The translations under genes were made by a program, and so were the position numbers. From contig RPFO01000166.1 of NCBI GenBank assembly GCA_009746045.1, forward strand, positions 62,001 through 126,000: 64,000 bases of DNA. Reading direction: 5' to 3'. Source of the DNA: Mesostigma viride (Eukaryota; Streptophyta; Mesostigmatophyceae; Mesostigmatales; Mesostigmataceae). Below, in pieces: positions 31,013 through 41,353 of this stretch; the first letter of the stretch is position 1, and each line of letters begins with the position of its first letter. Below the pieces are notes generated by a model. The model saw only the letters and a list, made by a program, of their open reading frames with translations, was not told where the DNA came from and did not search any database.

Positions 31013-34000
31013 TTGGCCCTTGCCACTTTTAACACCCGCACATTGCTAGATGACAACCATAGCTGCCGGGTAGAGGAGCTAGTCGCATTTTGCATTGAGC
31101 ATCGTGTATCTATATTAGGCGTCCAGGAACACCGCCGCACGGTGCCACTTGGCATGGTGAGCACTGATCGCTTGGCGGGTGGCTGGCGGTTTTACTTCGC
31201 TGGCAGCGGTACGCCTGGCCAAGGTGGTGTTGGTCTTTTGTGTTCGCCGCTGGCAGTTGCTAGCCTCAGCACGCTTAAGACTGTTTCTAACCCCACGCCT
31301 TATGGTAGCACATTTCACCTCTGTCGAGGGGCGGTCTAAACACCACCTCACGGTGCCAGGGGTGGGCTACGCACCCCACAGTGGTCTACCTGAGTCGGCC
31401 CGTGAGGAGTTCTTCGAATCCTTGCATAACCTTGAGGGGGTCATGCACCCCGGCCCGCCACTTTTTGGTTATGCTGCTCGACGCCAATGCCACGCTCCCC
31501 GTGGGCACTGCTGGCAGCCGCTTTGCGCCTGCTGACACTACTGCTAACGACAACACTCCCCTGTTTTCTGCCTTTTTGCGGGATAGCGGGATGGTTAATT
31601 GCTGTCAACTGCCACTTCCAACGTCCCTCACAGGACTTGGTCACTTTTCGTGGCCCTAACGGCCGTCAGGCCTGTTTGGACTACGTGGTGGTACGGCAGT
31701 CCAGGTGCACCTCGGTCCTGGACACCCGAGTGTTTGACACGCCGACGGTGTGCTCTGACCACCGGTTGGTGCGCGCGACCCTTCGGCTCCGGTTCCACGT
31801 CCCCACGCGCCGCGCCCCAGTGGTCCGCCCTAGCTGACTGCATGGTCTGCTCTACGTCCGGTCAAGGGAGATCCTGAGGACTGGACGGACGCCGAACACG
31901 AGCGGAACCGGTGCCGACGGGAGTACCTGTCGGCCCTGGACGCCCGGGCGGACGTCGACGAGCTGGACAAGGGTGCCCCCAACGCCGCCATTTTTGCGGG
32001 CTTTGCGGCCCGCGTGCCCCGTTGCTGGCGGCGCCCGGCACCTGCCGGCCATGCCCCGCCGCCGCCCCGGCCCGCTCGATCTACCGCCAGGACCCCAAGG
32101 TCTTGGCCGCCCGGCACCGCCTCAAGCGTAACCGGGACCCGCTGCAGAAACCAGTGCTCAAGGCCGCCCTCGTGGAGGCCTACGAGCACGCTCAGGACGC
32201 GGAGGCGGCCCAGTGCATCGCGGATGCCAAGGCCTGCCAGGCTCGCAACCAGGGCAAGGACATGTGGTACCACCTCGACCGGCTCGGCGGCCGGCGGCAG
32301 CGCACCCCGGTGGAGCACACGGGGGACGGCACGGCGCCGGTCAGCCTTGACCGCTGGTTGGCCCACAATGTTTCCTTGACCGGTGGGGCTCGCGCCCCCC
32401 CCCGCCGCTTCACCCCGAGACGGCCGCCCGCCTCGGGGTCGCCGGACCCCCGCCGCCGCCAGCGCCCCCCTCCTCGGCCGCGGACTACCAAGTCCCCGCC
32501 TTGCAGGAGGGCTGCCTTGCCACTGACGACGTCGGCCCCCCCTTCACTTTGAAGGAATTGGACGGCGCCCTTGCTCGCCTGCGGTACGATGCGGCGGTCG
32601 GTGCCGACCACCTTTCTGCTGAGCTGCTGAAGACCCCTGATCCGGCGGTTAGGGATCTTCTGCTGGCGTTCTGCAACCGTGTCCTGCTCTCTGACGAGCC
32701 TCCGCCTGCTGAGTGGCAGACGGCCATCCGCGTCATGCTGTACAAGAAGGGCTCTGCTGCTGACCCCGGTAACTACCGGGGTGTCTACCTCCAGAGCGCC
32801 GCGCTGAAGGTCTTCATGCGCATGATGCTGCACAGGCTCCGCGCCGCGCTGGACCCACACCTGGGTGAGTCTCAGATGGGTTTCCGTCGTGGTCGTAACA
32901 CTGTCATGGCTGTGTTTGTCGCGCGCCGATTGATGGAGGAGGCCGGTGCGTCGCCTTCCCCCTATTGTCCAAAAACCAAATGTCCTCATTTGAGGACATA
33001 GTCTTCGTTTGAGACGGGGGGGGTCAGGGGCGCGGTTTTGGCGCCAAATTTGGTCCTAGGGTCACTTGGTGGGTTTTGGCGCGAAACTGGGATAGGTACT
33101 GAGCGCGCCAAGCCCCTGGGGTCGACAGGGGTCGACCGTACCTGGAAAATATGAGGCGACGAAAAGTACCTACAATAGCAAGAACATCGCAATGCAATCG
33201 AGTGTTTCGTCGAGTGGCGGCTATGGGGTCGTGCCAGTTCCGAGGCTTGCCTGAATGTTATAGGGAATTATTTTGCCCCGGACGAAGACAGCATTTTAGA
33301 TCGTCATCTATAGTGATTTCGAATATGCTATTCTTCACGTGCAGGTGCTTTGTATATGTCGAAATATTTGTTCATGAACGGATTTTGGCATGGTTGAAGA
33401 AAATCTGAGAGCTACGTAGATCGCATGATAGGTCAGTTCGCAGTTCGGTTTTACAATTTCTTTTTCCGCCCAGGCGCTGCGGATATCGCGAGTATGGGTT
33501 ATGGTACGCTTCTGGGCTTATGGGCGACATGGGGAGAAGAGGGACCTGGGCAGTTGCATGCGTCAAACAGTCTCTATTTTTTTGTCGTGATGTCGCAGTC
33601 GCGCCTGGCGAAAACCAGGGCGAGCGCGAGCCATATTTTTCTTTTGCCGCAAGGCTGGGTGCTTCCCACGCGTCACCGTCTATATATTTCTTGAGCTGGC
33701 CCGCGCAGCTGGCGGCCTGGGCGCACGTCAAGAACAAGGTTCCGGCTGTCATTCTCAACCGCATCGTTCTAAGGAAGCGTGTTAAGCGGATTGTAACCTA
33801 TAACTCTCGCAGACGTGATCATTCCGGTTGCTTTCAATGCCCAACTTCGTGGTTTTGATTACGTTTATGTCCCGGGAATAACGGAAGTTTGCTGGGCAGT
33901 ACTTTCTTTTCCCGTTGCGTCACTGAAAAGGTAAACGGCCTTGTGTTATCAAAACAGCAGCAACTAGAAGTCGCTGTGCTTAATTGCGATGTGGTAGTTT

Positions 34001-35200
34001 GATTCAACACATATACTGCCTTGTTGCTGACAAGTTTTTCAAGGCTTGCTGGTATGTTGCCCATATGTTTCTAATGCTTCAACTCATGTCCAAGTGATCA
34101 AGACTGGCTTGGAAACTTGAGCTTGTCATGTTTACATTGTGCTTGTGTTACAACTTGTGCCTCTTTGCAGTATATGTTTCATACATAATAACGTAAGGGT
34201 TCAGCATCATGGTTTAGCACCGTGGTGGCAGCCGAGCCTCTACTAACGATCATGGACCTAACCTTGGCAAGTATTCGCTTCATATTTCACTCGTTGGACT
34301 GAGCTAGCTTTACACCTGCTGTTTGGCCTGCACCATGGTCCCTGGCTGCCAGTTACATTTTGTCCCCCCCCCTGGCAGGCTGCAGGGTCTAGGACTGCGA
34401 GGGTGTAACATAGACATGTTGTGGGCACCCTGGGTGCATTTTCAGGGCCAGCCATGACCTGGCCATGCCTTCTTTCTTGGCATATTTTTGACTTGAGTGC
34501 TATTTGGTCACTCGTGTAGCGACCCCCCTGCATTCATAAATCGTAAACAATTATACAATGAGCATATTTCATGGATGTTAAGCATTGCAACTCTTGAACA
34601 TATCATAAATGAACATGGTTCCATACCGTACCCATGGATGTGTTGACATGTGTTAGTTATTACAAATGGTATCCATGCTTAAAAATGTCCTCATTTGAGG
34701 ACATTTTCTTGGTGATTAGTTAGACACTAACAGTTTGCCGCTGGTCTTCATTTTTGTTGACTATATCAAGGTCCTTAACGTAGGTTTTTCCGAGCGTCCG
34801 TCATCAGAGTCTTTGTATCATGGCATGCCTCGTGTTTCGGACGAGATTAGGCAGCGTAGGATAGCATTTGTAGGACACCTTGCCCGCACCAGCCAGGTCG
34901 ACACCACCCTCGGTCTGGCCGGCCCCCAGCGGCTTGGCCAGCCAGGGCGGCACATTCTGACCTGGCCTGGCCCCGCGGACATTCCCAAAAGGGTAGGGAA
35001 ACCTGTCACGAACTAAGTTCAGATGTTGCTGGACGACCTAGTGGTCCCAGCCCAGTTTGAGCACCGCATCCACTCTCTCTCCCGTCTTTGGACTGCCATG
35101 CAGGACAAGACGCGGTGGAAGAAGATTGTCAAGGCGCACACGCCCGACCCTGTGGGCAAGCCACCTCCCCCCAAGCGGAGGAGGCGTTTTGATGAGTAGT
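31013..35200 (+). pseudogene. LINE-2 ORF2 remains: endonuclease and reverse transcriptase
   Basis: APE-type endonuclease pieces occur in three frames: LATFNTRTLLDD and GVQEHRRT (31,013-31,150), LLDANATLPVG (about 31,470-31,500) and LDYVVVRQ with SDHRLVRATLRL (about 31,675-31,790). The last holds the family SDH motif. A linker follows, then reverse transcriptase from 32,501 (YDAAVGADHLSAELL, EWQTAIRVMLYKKG, MGFRRGRNTVMAVFVARRL). The frame is interrupted at about 32,965 by an unrelated insert and resumes at 34,741 with the RT motif FIFVDYIK. It then jumps to the C-terminal region ([15 protein letters not shown]); the YADD part is deleted. Several frameshifts and the deletion make it non-functional. 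Confidence 0.88.
32965..34735. mobile_element. 1.7-kb insert inside LINE-2 reverse transcriptase
   Basis: The RT frame breaks after EEAGASPSP and resumes with PLVFIFVDYIK, so about 1.75 kb has been inserted. Near each end lies the same near-palindrome ATGTCCTCATTTGAGGACAT (32,983-33,002 and 34,685-34,704), in the same orientation. The interior is AT-richer than the host element and has only short frames (up to 130 codons) with no recognised domain. A non-autonomous DNA transposon is the likeliest reading, but exact ends and target duplication are not resolved. Confidence 0.6.
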
Positions 35201-35340
35201 GTTGTTAGTATTTTCTAGATAAGCTTAGAGTTAGTAGGATAGTTCGATCACGCGGCTTCCTCCACCCCATCCATCATGGAATATGTGCTATACATGACCT
35301 CCCCACGGAGGCATGTTATAATTTAATTTTTTAATTTTTA

Positions 35341-35454
35341 ATCTATCCTTGCGTACCATCTGCATGCCTCCACGTTACAGACAAACCAGGAGGCTGCCCG
35401 GGTGTGAGCCCGTCACGTCTAGTGTAGCACATGTCCATGCCGATGAATGGAGAT
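35341..35454 (-). mobile_element. LINE-1 3' region, right part of interrupted copy
   Basis: Continues the reversed LINE-1 sequence interrupted at 29,133: after the duplicated ATCTATCC come TTGCGTACCATCTGCATGCC and GTGAGCCCGTCACGTCTAGT, matching the next copy at 35,690-35,800. Confidence 0.75.
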
Positions 35455-37265
35455 GGAAATGTGTAACCTAAATTAATTAATAGACACGTTGGACTCCGTC
35501 ACGCGAGCTTAAGTCCTCAGTGGGAGGGGAACATGGGATGGAATGGATGGTGTAAGCTATCTACCTAGGTCCTAGTTACAGGGTTGTGGGCACCACGGCC
35601 CGAATCACTATGAATGCCAGAGGCGGTCACATGCACGCGGAGCCCCCACAGATTTGGGGGCGGTCTCCTTCGATCCGATCACTACTTGCCATCTATCCTT
35701 GCATGCGTACCATCTGCCTCCATATTACAGACAAACCAGGAGCCCAGCGGGCTGCCCGGGTGTGAGCCCGTCACGTCTAGTGCAGCACATGTCCATGCCG
35801 AGTCTATCACGAAAAGTCCACGCGGGTGGCGGCCCTGCCGCGCGCGGCCTGGGGCACGCCAGGTGAGCCGGGGCACGCCAGGTGATCGAGGACATATCGC
35901 CCAGGCTGGGCGGGCTTGGTGCCAGCTTAGTAGTCTATCGGATGTGTCTGCACCTGATCTGTGCGGGCCAGGTGCCCGGCTAGGCCCAGGCGCCTGTGCC
36001 TAAGAATGTGCATGGGAAACATAGGGGAAATCAGCGTACCAATCCTCATTACTAATGTGCAAACCACTTAAGGGGATGTTAATTAATAAGGGCCTTGCGC
36101 GGCATCTTGGTGACGTTGCCGTCAAGTCGTTGCTCCAGCTCCTGCGTCAGTGTCCAGGTCTCGGCGCCGTAGGTCACTGGATCGTCAGGATGACGACCTT
36201 GAAGAGGTCACGCTTGACGATCCGGGGTATGGCGGGGTTGCTCCACGAGCGGTGGTCATGGAGTTGTGCCCACGCCATGCCGATCCGTGTCGTCAGGTCG
36301 TCCTCGCAGTTGGGAAGCTGAACTGCCGAGCAGCTAGCTTGAAGTGGCCTGAACTGAGTAATTAAGGTAGTTGACCTCGGTGTCGTCTAAGAGGTGGAGT
36401 GTGGGCGGGGGCCCTGCCATGCAGAGGGCCAGGGCCTCCGTTTTGGGGCTGCATGATTTCTAGACCAACAGCCCGAGCCTCCAGCGCCAGGCAGTCAAGC
36501 CAAAGCTGGGCAGACTCCGCCGGCCTCTCGATGAGCGTGATGTCGTCGGCATAAATGCATGAGGTCAGCTAGTAAACTCTGCTTGTTAGTCGGCCCCCCT
36601 TCCCCAAGCTTGTTCGCGATCACTAGGCCAGGGGCACGGCCTGCAATGCTAGCAAAGCGGGCTGACGTGCCCGGGCGCGCGTATATAACATAATCCACTA
36701 CAATAATAACCAGTTACGGCGACAGGACGCCCGGCGGCAACCCTGCCAGACGCGCCGTTTTGCAGTGGACATTGCGGGGTAAAGCCGTGTTGAGTGCGCA
36801 CCGCCGGATGTGCTCGACCCCTCGATCATACAGCGTGTGGATAGCGGTAATCAGGGGAGTGGGGTCGCGAGCGTGAGCAAGGACAGCCCATAGAGCGGCC
36901 CAGAGCCTGACAGATCGAATCAAAAGCCTTGCTTGATGAAGTCGACGAAGATCAGGATGGCGGTAAACTCACCATTGAAGTTGCAGGAGAGCGATTTCCT
37001 CGAAGAGGCGGCACGCGACGAAGATGGCCATGACGGTGTTGCGCCCAGGACGAAAGCCCATTTGACTTCCCCCCAGGTGACGGTCGCCGGAGAGCAGAAC
37101 GAAGGCGGTTGAGGATCATGCGCATGAACAACTTGAGTGCGGCGCTCTGGATGCAGACTCTGTAGTTGGCGGGGTCGTACGTCAGGGGATCCTTTATTTT
37201 TTTGTACAGCATCAATACGGTAGCTATGCTGCCACTCAGGAATCGGCGGCCTGTTGTATGTGTAA
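35455..37265 (-). pseudogene. LINE-1 retrotransposon relic, reversed
   Basis: On the minus strand this copy covers the RT region from MLYKKIKDPLTYDPANYRV (about 37,205) through DYVIYARPGTS and SIAGRAPGLVIANKLGEGG (36,600-36,695) to the YGAETWTLT motif (about 36,170). It ends in the LINE-1 3' end with CACG and TTAA repeats at 35,455-35,480. It aligns with the plus-strand relic at 2,213-3,700 but has different frameshifts and stops. The YADD box is disrupted. Non-functional. Confidence 0.85.
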
Positions 37266-38129
37266 CCTTGTTCATTGAAATTATGGCTGGCCTACGCAGA
37301 GAGCGATTAGATCAACCTAGACAGTGGGGCCGGAAACAGCTTGCTTGATCAGGGCGTGTGTTTCGAGCCTAACTGGCCGGGGTCCGAGCCTTTAACCCAG
37401 TCTCAGTGCTATACGGGCGAATATACAGGTGGGCCAGCTCGTTCTATACAAATTGTAACATCGATTAGCTGCGCCGGCCTACATGTACCTGTACGTAGAC
37501 AAAGCGCTGCTGCAGGTAGCTAGTTTCTGCACCGTGGGCGGATATATACTATACGTTTAGCTATAGCTACATGCTCTCCCAACGGAGTCATGTTATAATT
37601 TAATTTACTTTAATTTAGCTCTAAGCTAGCTGGCACGGCCCGAGCTAGCAAACTTGCGCCTCTACATGAGATCCAAGCCTTAACTAATTAATTAATTAAT
37701 TAGACACGTGCGGCGTTGGGGATCGAGTCACGGAGCACCGCGGTCGAGTGCTTTTAATCCCCGTATATGCACAGCTGAGGGATTAAAGTTAGTCACGCTT
37801 GCCCATGCAGGGAGTTGCTCTCTGCTGAGACGCCATGCCTTAGCCATCGCCTAGCCATGCTTATCTTCCAACCCATGCCAGGCGCCTTTTTACGTATGAT
37901 ACATCATGGTGGTGCCGGAGCACTATGTGCACCCAGAGCAGGTATAGTTTACACCGCCCTACCCTTGCAGGAGCCAGGAAGTAGCTCAGACCGGCTGTAT
38001 TAAAGGCCATATGCCCCTTCTCAGGGATGTGTGTACGTGCCAAGATGTCCTACACTTTACATGTGTACATACTCCCAACGGAGATATGTTCCAATTTAAT
38101 TCAATTTTACTGCACAGCAGGAAAAGGGG
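37266..38129. repeat. Repeat-filled gap with two LINE-2 type 3' ends
   Basis: Two LINE-2 like 3' ends lie at 37,568-37,618 (CTCCCAACGGAGTCATGT, then TATAATTTAATTT) and 38,067-38,108 (CTCCCAACGGAGATATGTTC, then AATTTAATTC). A dispersed hairpin repeat with TTAA lies at 37,680-37,760. No gene was found. Confidence 0.6.
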
Positions 38130-38580
38130 CAGAGACGCCCCCTTTCCTTCATGCCTGAGCCGGGCATGCCGGCCGACAGCACCGCCCACACCCCGAGGCC
38201 CTGGCCGGCCACACAGGTCCCTTGGAAGGATCGATAGCGGAGCAGACGTACGGCCACCATCGCATCCCAGCCCCCCCGGCAGGATGCTGGCGACCTCCCG
38301 CCACTCTCTCGGCTCTCCTATGCGGACCTGCTGCGGTCAGCGACCGCCTCAACCACTGACGCCATTGGCACGAAACTCCAGGCTAGCTGGAGGACCACCG
38401 CCAGGCCGAACAACGGGAGGCCACCGACCGCGCTCAGTCGCCGCGATCGAATGCCGAGTGGTGCTGCGTCGTTTCGGCCCCCAGAAGCCAGGTGCATGAG
38501 ACGTCAACCACCGCCCTTGCTGATGAGCTCAAGAACCAGCTTTTTAATTACCCAGCTCATGGGCCTGGTATAGGTGAGGT
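38130..38580 (+). pseudogene. ORF1-like LINE fragment
   Basis: GC-rich segment encoding, with frame changes, SYADLLRSATASTTDAIGTK and CRVVLRRFGPQKP followed by ETSTTALADELKNQL. The latter resembles the RRM start of L1-type ORF1 (compare MVIKNFQKGEAHETAHSLTE at 30,128). It is degenerate, with stops between pieces. Confidence 0.45.
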
Positions 38581-39237
38581 AGAACCGCGCGGGTGCAGTT
38601 AACGTAAAGGATTTACGTTAGATGGATAGAGATTGTTACGCTCTTTCCAACGGCACCTTGAACGCCTCATTTGGTTAAGGAACGTAAAAGTTATGACGTT
38701 TCCTAGGCTGTGCCGACAGTACCCGGCGCGCCACTGTGGGCGCGTACGGACACAGGATGTACAAGTGTCACTTTGATAGTCCGCAGGACGTTGACAGGAC
38801 TTGTACAGGACTTGATGGTCAATTGATAGGTAGGCGTGCTGTAGCGCGCCAGGACCTATGAGACAATTGATGCTGACTAGTGTACGGATAGGTCCACAGG
38901 ACTAGCCGTATGGACAATTGATAGATCTGCGCGCCAAAGGCGTGCCAGAGTCTGTGTAATCAATTGATTGACAGTTCAGCTGTGACAGTGCAGCTGAATA
39001 CTTGGACGCGTCCCTAGCAAGCTATATGAGTGACTTGGTCACACCGGGACGCTAGTTCTTGCGTGCACGTTCTCTTGGCACTGCGACCCTGTCGTCTGTG
39101 CTGCGTGCAGTCTTGGAAGTGACGTGACTTACGTCTGTGTTTCCTGATTATTAATAAAGGCAACTTCCTGCAAGAACCATGGCGGAATTCGTGGCATTCT
39201 TACCCTCACAACTCGTATTACACGCTCTGTCAAAAAG
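38581..39237 (+). promoter_or_regulatory. Possible promoter or LTR-like leader
   Basis: This stretch contains repeated CAATTGAT and AGGACTTG motifs, a TATA-like CTATATGAG at about 39,020 and AATAAAG at about 39,153. It leads into an ATG at 39,179 and open frames from 39,238. The order resembles U3-R-U5 of an LTR, but no second copy exists in the window, so LTR status is not supported. Confidence 0.3.
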
Positions 39238-39946
39238 ATGCCAAATTCGGAAGAATTTCGGATTCCGGACGATGAGGAAATAGCCGCTCCGCCGGCTGGT
39301 TCTTCGTCAAGACCAACTGTGCCGTCGTGGCAACAATTGCTCGACGAAGTTACAGTTTCGCTCGACGAGCTTCATCGTCAGCAGCGTGCAGCTCACGCAT
39401 TGCTCGGGGATAACCCCGAGGACCCCGATTTGCCAGCACTGGTGCCGGCAATCGCGCATGTTGGACCAGATTCGAAACATTTTATCGACATTTACGGTCC
39501 AGGTGCGGGGAGGTTTGCGGTCGGTGACCGAAGTCACGACTGCCATTGAGGAGTTGGACAACGTCCTCTCTTCACTCACCGGTTACCAGAGAAACCTGCA
39601 AAACTGGGCATCGCTTCGCACGGGGGGCGCGCCGGCGGTGTCAACAAATTTGTTTCAGGATCTCGCGCTGCTATCGCTGCTCACTCGCGGCGTACGCAGT
39701 CGTGAGCGCCAGGTTTTAATTAACCTGGTGGCATTTCTCGCCTCTGTGCGAGAGTGGATTCCCGCGGGGTGGGAATTATTGACGATCTTTACACATCCTC
39801 TGCGCCTCGTCGCGCGTCGGCGCGTCGCAACTTACGCGGCGGGGAGCACGCCGGTTTTAATTCATACCGGTGCAGGTCCGGAGCTGGATATGGAGGATCG
39901 TGAGTTCGTATACACGTACTGCGACTTCAGGGGCCTTGACTACTAG
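39238..39946 (+). CDS. Unrecognised protein in two overlapping frames
   Basis: Frame one (39,238-39,549) opens with MPNSEEFRIPDDEEIAAPP and a helix-prone stretch (WQQLLDEVTVSLDELHRQQ). Frame two (39,386-39,946) contains another helical stretch (TEVTTAIEELDNVLSSL) and ends in FVYTYCDFRGLDY. Together they could be one protein of about 235 aa joined by a frameshift or a short intron (a GTGCGG donor-like site lies at 39,502). No family is recognised. It lies just upstream of the copia-like gag and could be a retroelement accessory gene or an independent relic. Confidence 0.4.
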
Positions 39947-40114
39947 TCGGCCTAATTTTCTTCTGCAGTACTTGTCGACATTTTTTTGTCGAATTTCGGC
40001 GGCAATTCGCGGGGCGGCAGCGACACCGGCGCAGGCGGCAGTGGCGACACAAAAATTTTGTACATATTTTCTGCTGCTTTGTTAAGGTGTTCTTTGAATA
40101 GCTGGTAGTGCAGG

Positions 40115-41212
40115 ATGGCTGAGGGACGCCGTAGCAAGGGTCCAGCCAGTGGGAATAATAATGGGGGTGCTGGTAGTGGAACCGCTCACGTAGATGACGT
40201 GGGGCTTACCGGAGAGATTACCAACCTTCCTCACAATAATAATAATGCACAAGCTATTCATGGCTTTGATCTTACCACACAGGGTCTTTTAATTGTCAAT
40301 CAGTTGCAGCCTGTAACCTCAGACTCCAAGCCTAAGCAGGCTGAAGAGTTTGTGGAGGGATTGGAAGGGTTCCCTAGCTTGTACGGTGGTACAAATTACT
40401 ATCAAATCTGGATAGGCAGTAGCACTTTTGGCAAGTGTACTGACCAGATTAAGGACCTAACCAGGGAGTGCAAAAAGGCCAATAAGGCCTGGGCACTGTA
40501 CGTGGCTGAGCTGAAGGAGCTGCTGGAGGACCAACGAAAGAAGGTCGGCATCCATTGGCAGGACAAGTATCAAGGGTGGGAGGTCAAGGGGGACCTGATC
40601 CAGAACTTTCTCAACTATTGTAAGATGGTTGAGGAGGGCAGGGCTCACGGCTTTAATGTCGCTGATAACATAGCCCTAACCAACTGGCTCAAGGTTTCTG
40701 GGCTGGATAAGGCGACACGTGGCTCCTTAAAAGTCATGTGTGCCCCACACTCTACCCTGAAGGCCTACAAGGTCATCATTAAACAAGCTCTCGAGGCAGA
40801 GGAGCTGTTTGAGGGTGGAGTGCCAGCAGTGAAGGCTACCCAGGCAGGCGGGCGTACCCAGGGTGGCTCCAAGACGTCTGAGGCTGACCGAAGCCAAGGA
40901 GGGCGTAGGGGCAACCATCACAAGCGCAAGGGAGATCATTCACCTGATTCTGACAGGAGGTCACACTCCAAGTCGGTGTTCAGGCGGGTGGGTGGTCAGC
41001 CCAAGCAGGGCAACGCGTCTGACAATGGGGGCAGTGGCCAGGGCAAGTCCAAGATACAATGCTACCTGTGCAAGGGGTGGGGGCACATCAAGAAGGAGTG
41101 TCCCAGCTTCAAGAAGTCCCAGGGCCAGGGCAGCAACAAGAAGAACAACAACAAGTCCCAGGCAGGCCAGCCTTCAAAGGGCAGTCAGCAAGAAGACAAC
41201 AAGGAGCAGTGA
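40115..41212 (+). CDS. Retrotransposon Gag polyprotein
   Basis: A 365-aa structural protein expected to form the virus-like particle and bind element RNA. The N terminus is Gly/Asn-rich (first 60 residues); the central part has TNYYQIWIGS and a helical capsid-like region to about residue 235. A long basic, Gly/Ser/Lys-rich tail contains a CCHC zinc knuckle with Cys316, Cys319, His324 and Cys329 (C-x2-C-x4-H-x4-C). The stop is TGA followed by CTG. The pol frame is the same frame and stays open across the 47 codons between this TGA and the first pol ATG, which suggests a Gag-Pol readthrough product. Start chosen at the first ATG with downstream Gag-like composition. Confidence 0.85.
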   Translation: MAEGRRSKGPASGNNNGGAGSGTAHVDDVGLTGEITNLPHNNNNAQAIHGFDLTTQGLLIVNQLQPVTSDSKPKQAEEFVEGLEGFPSLYGGTNYYQIWIGSSTFGKCTDQIKDLTRECKKANKAWALYVAELKELLEDQRKKVGIHWQDKYQGWEVKGDLIQNFLNYCKMVEEGRAHGFNVADNIALTNWLKVSGLDKATRGSLKVMCAPHSTLKAYKVIIKQALEAEELFEGGVPAVKATQAGGRTQGGSKTSEADRSQGGRRGNHHKRKGDHSPDSDRRSHSKSVFRRVGGQPKQGNASDNGGSGQGKSKIQCYLCKGWGHIKKECPSFKKSQGQGSNKKNNNKSQAGQPSKGSQQEDNKEQ

Positions 41213-41353
41213 CTGTCTGAGGCAACCCCTACACACCTTAATTCACCCAAGGGGGAGGCCAGGTGCTCCAATGCAGATTTTATATCTGGGCAACAAGAGG
41301 GTGATCTCCAGGTTCAGTGTGGCCCCAGGTCACCTGGAGAGGTACAGGTTCCT

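Larger units (their letters stand above)
29134..35340 (+). mobile_element. Near full-length LINE-2 non-LTR retrotransposon
   Basis: A 6.2-kb insertion comprising a leader, ORF1 (29,422-30,576), endonuclease-RT ORF2 remains (31,013-35,200), a 3' hairpin (about 35,290-35,320) and an AT-rich (AATTT)-type tail. It is flanked by ATCTATCC at 29,126-29,133 and 35,341-35,348, an 8-bp target duplication. Sequence on either side is one continuous reversed LINE-1 3' region, which proves the insertion. ORF2 is broken by frameshifts, an internal deletion and a 1.7-kb foreign insert, so this copy cannot supply its own enzyme. Confidence 0.9.
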
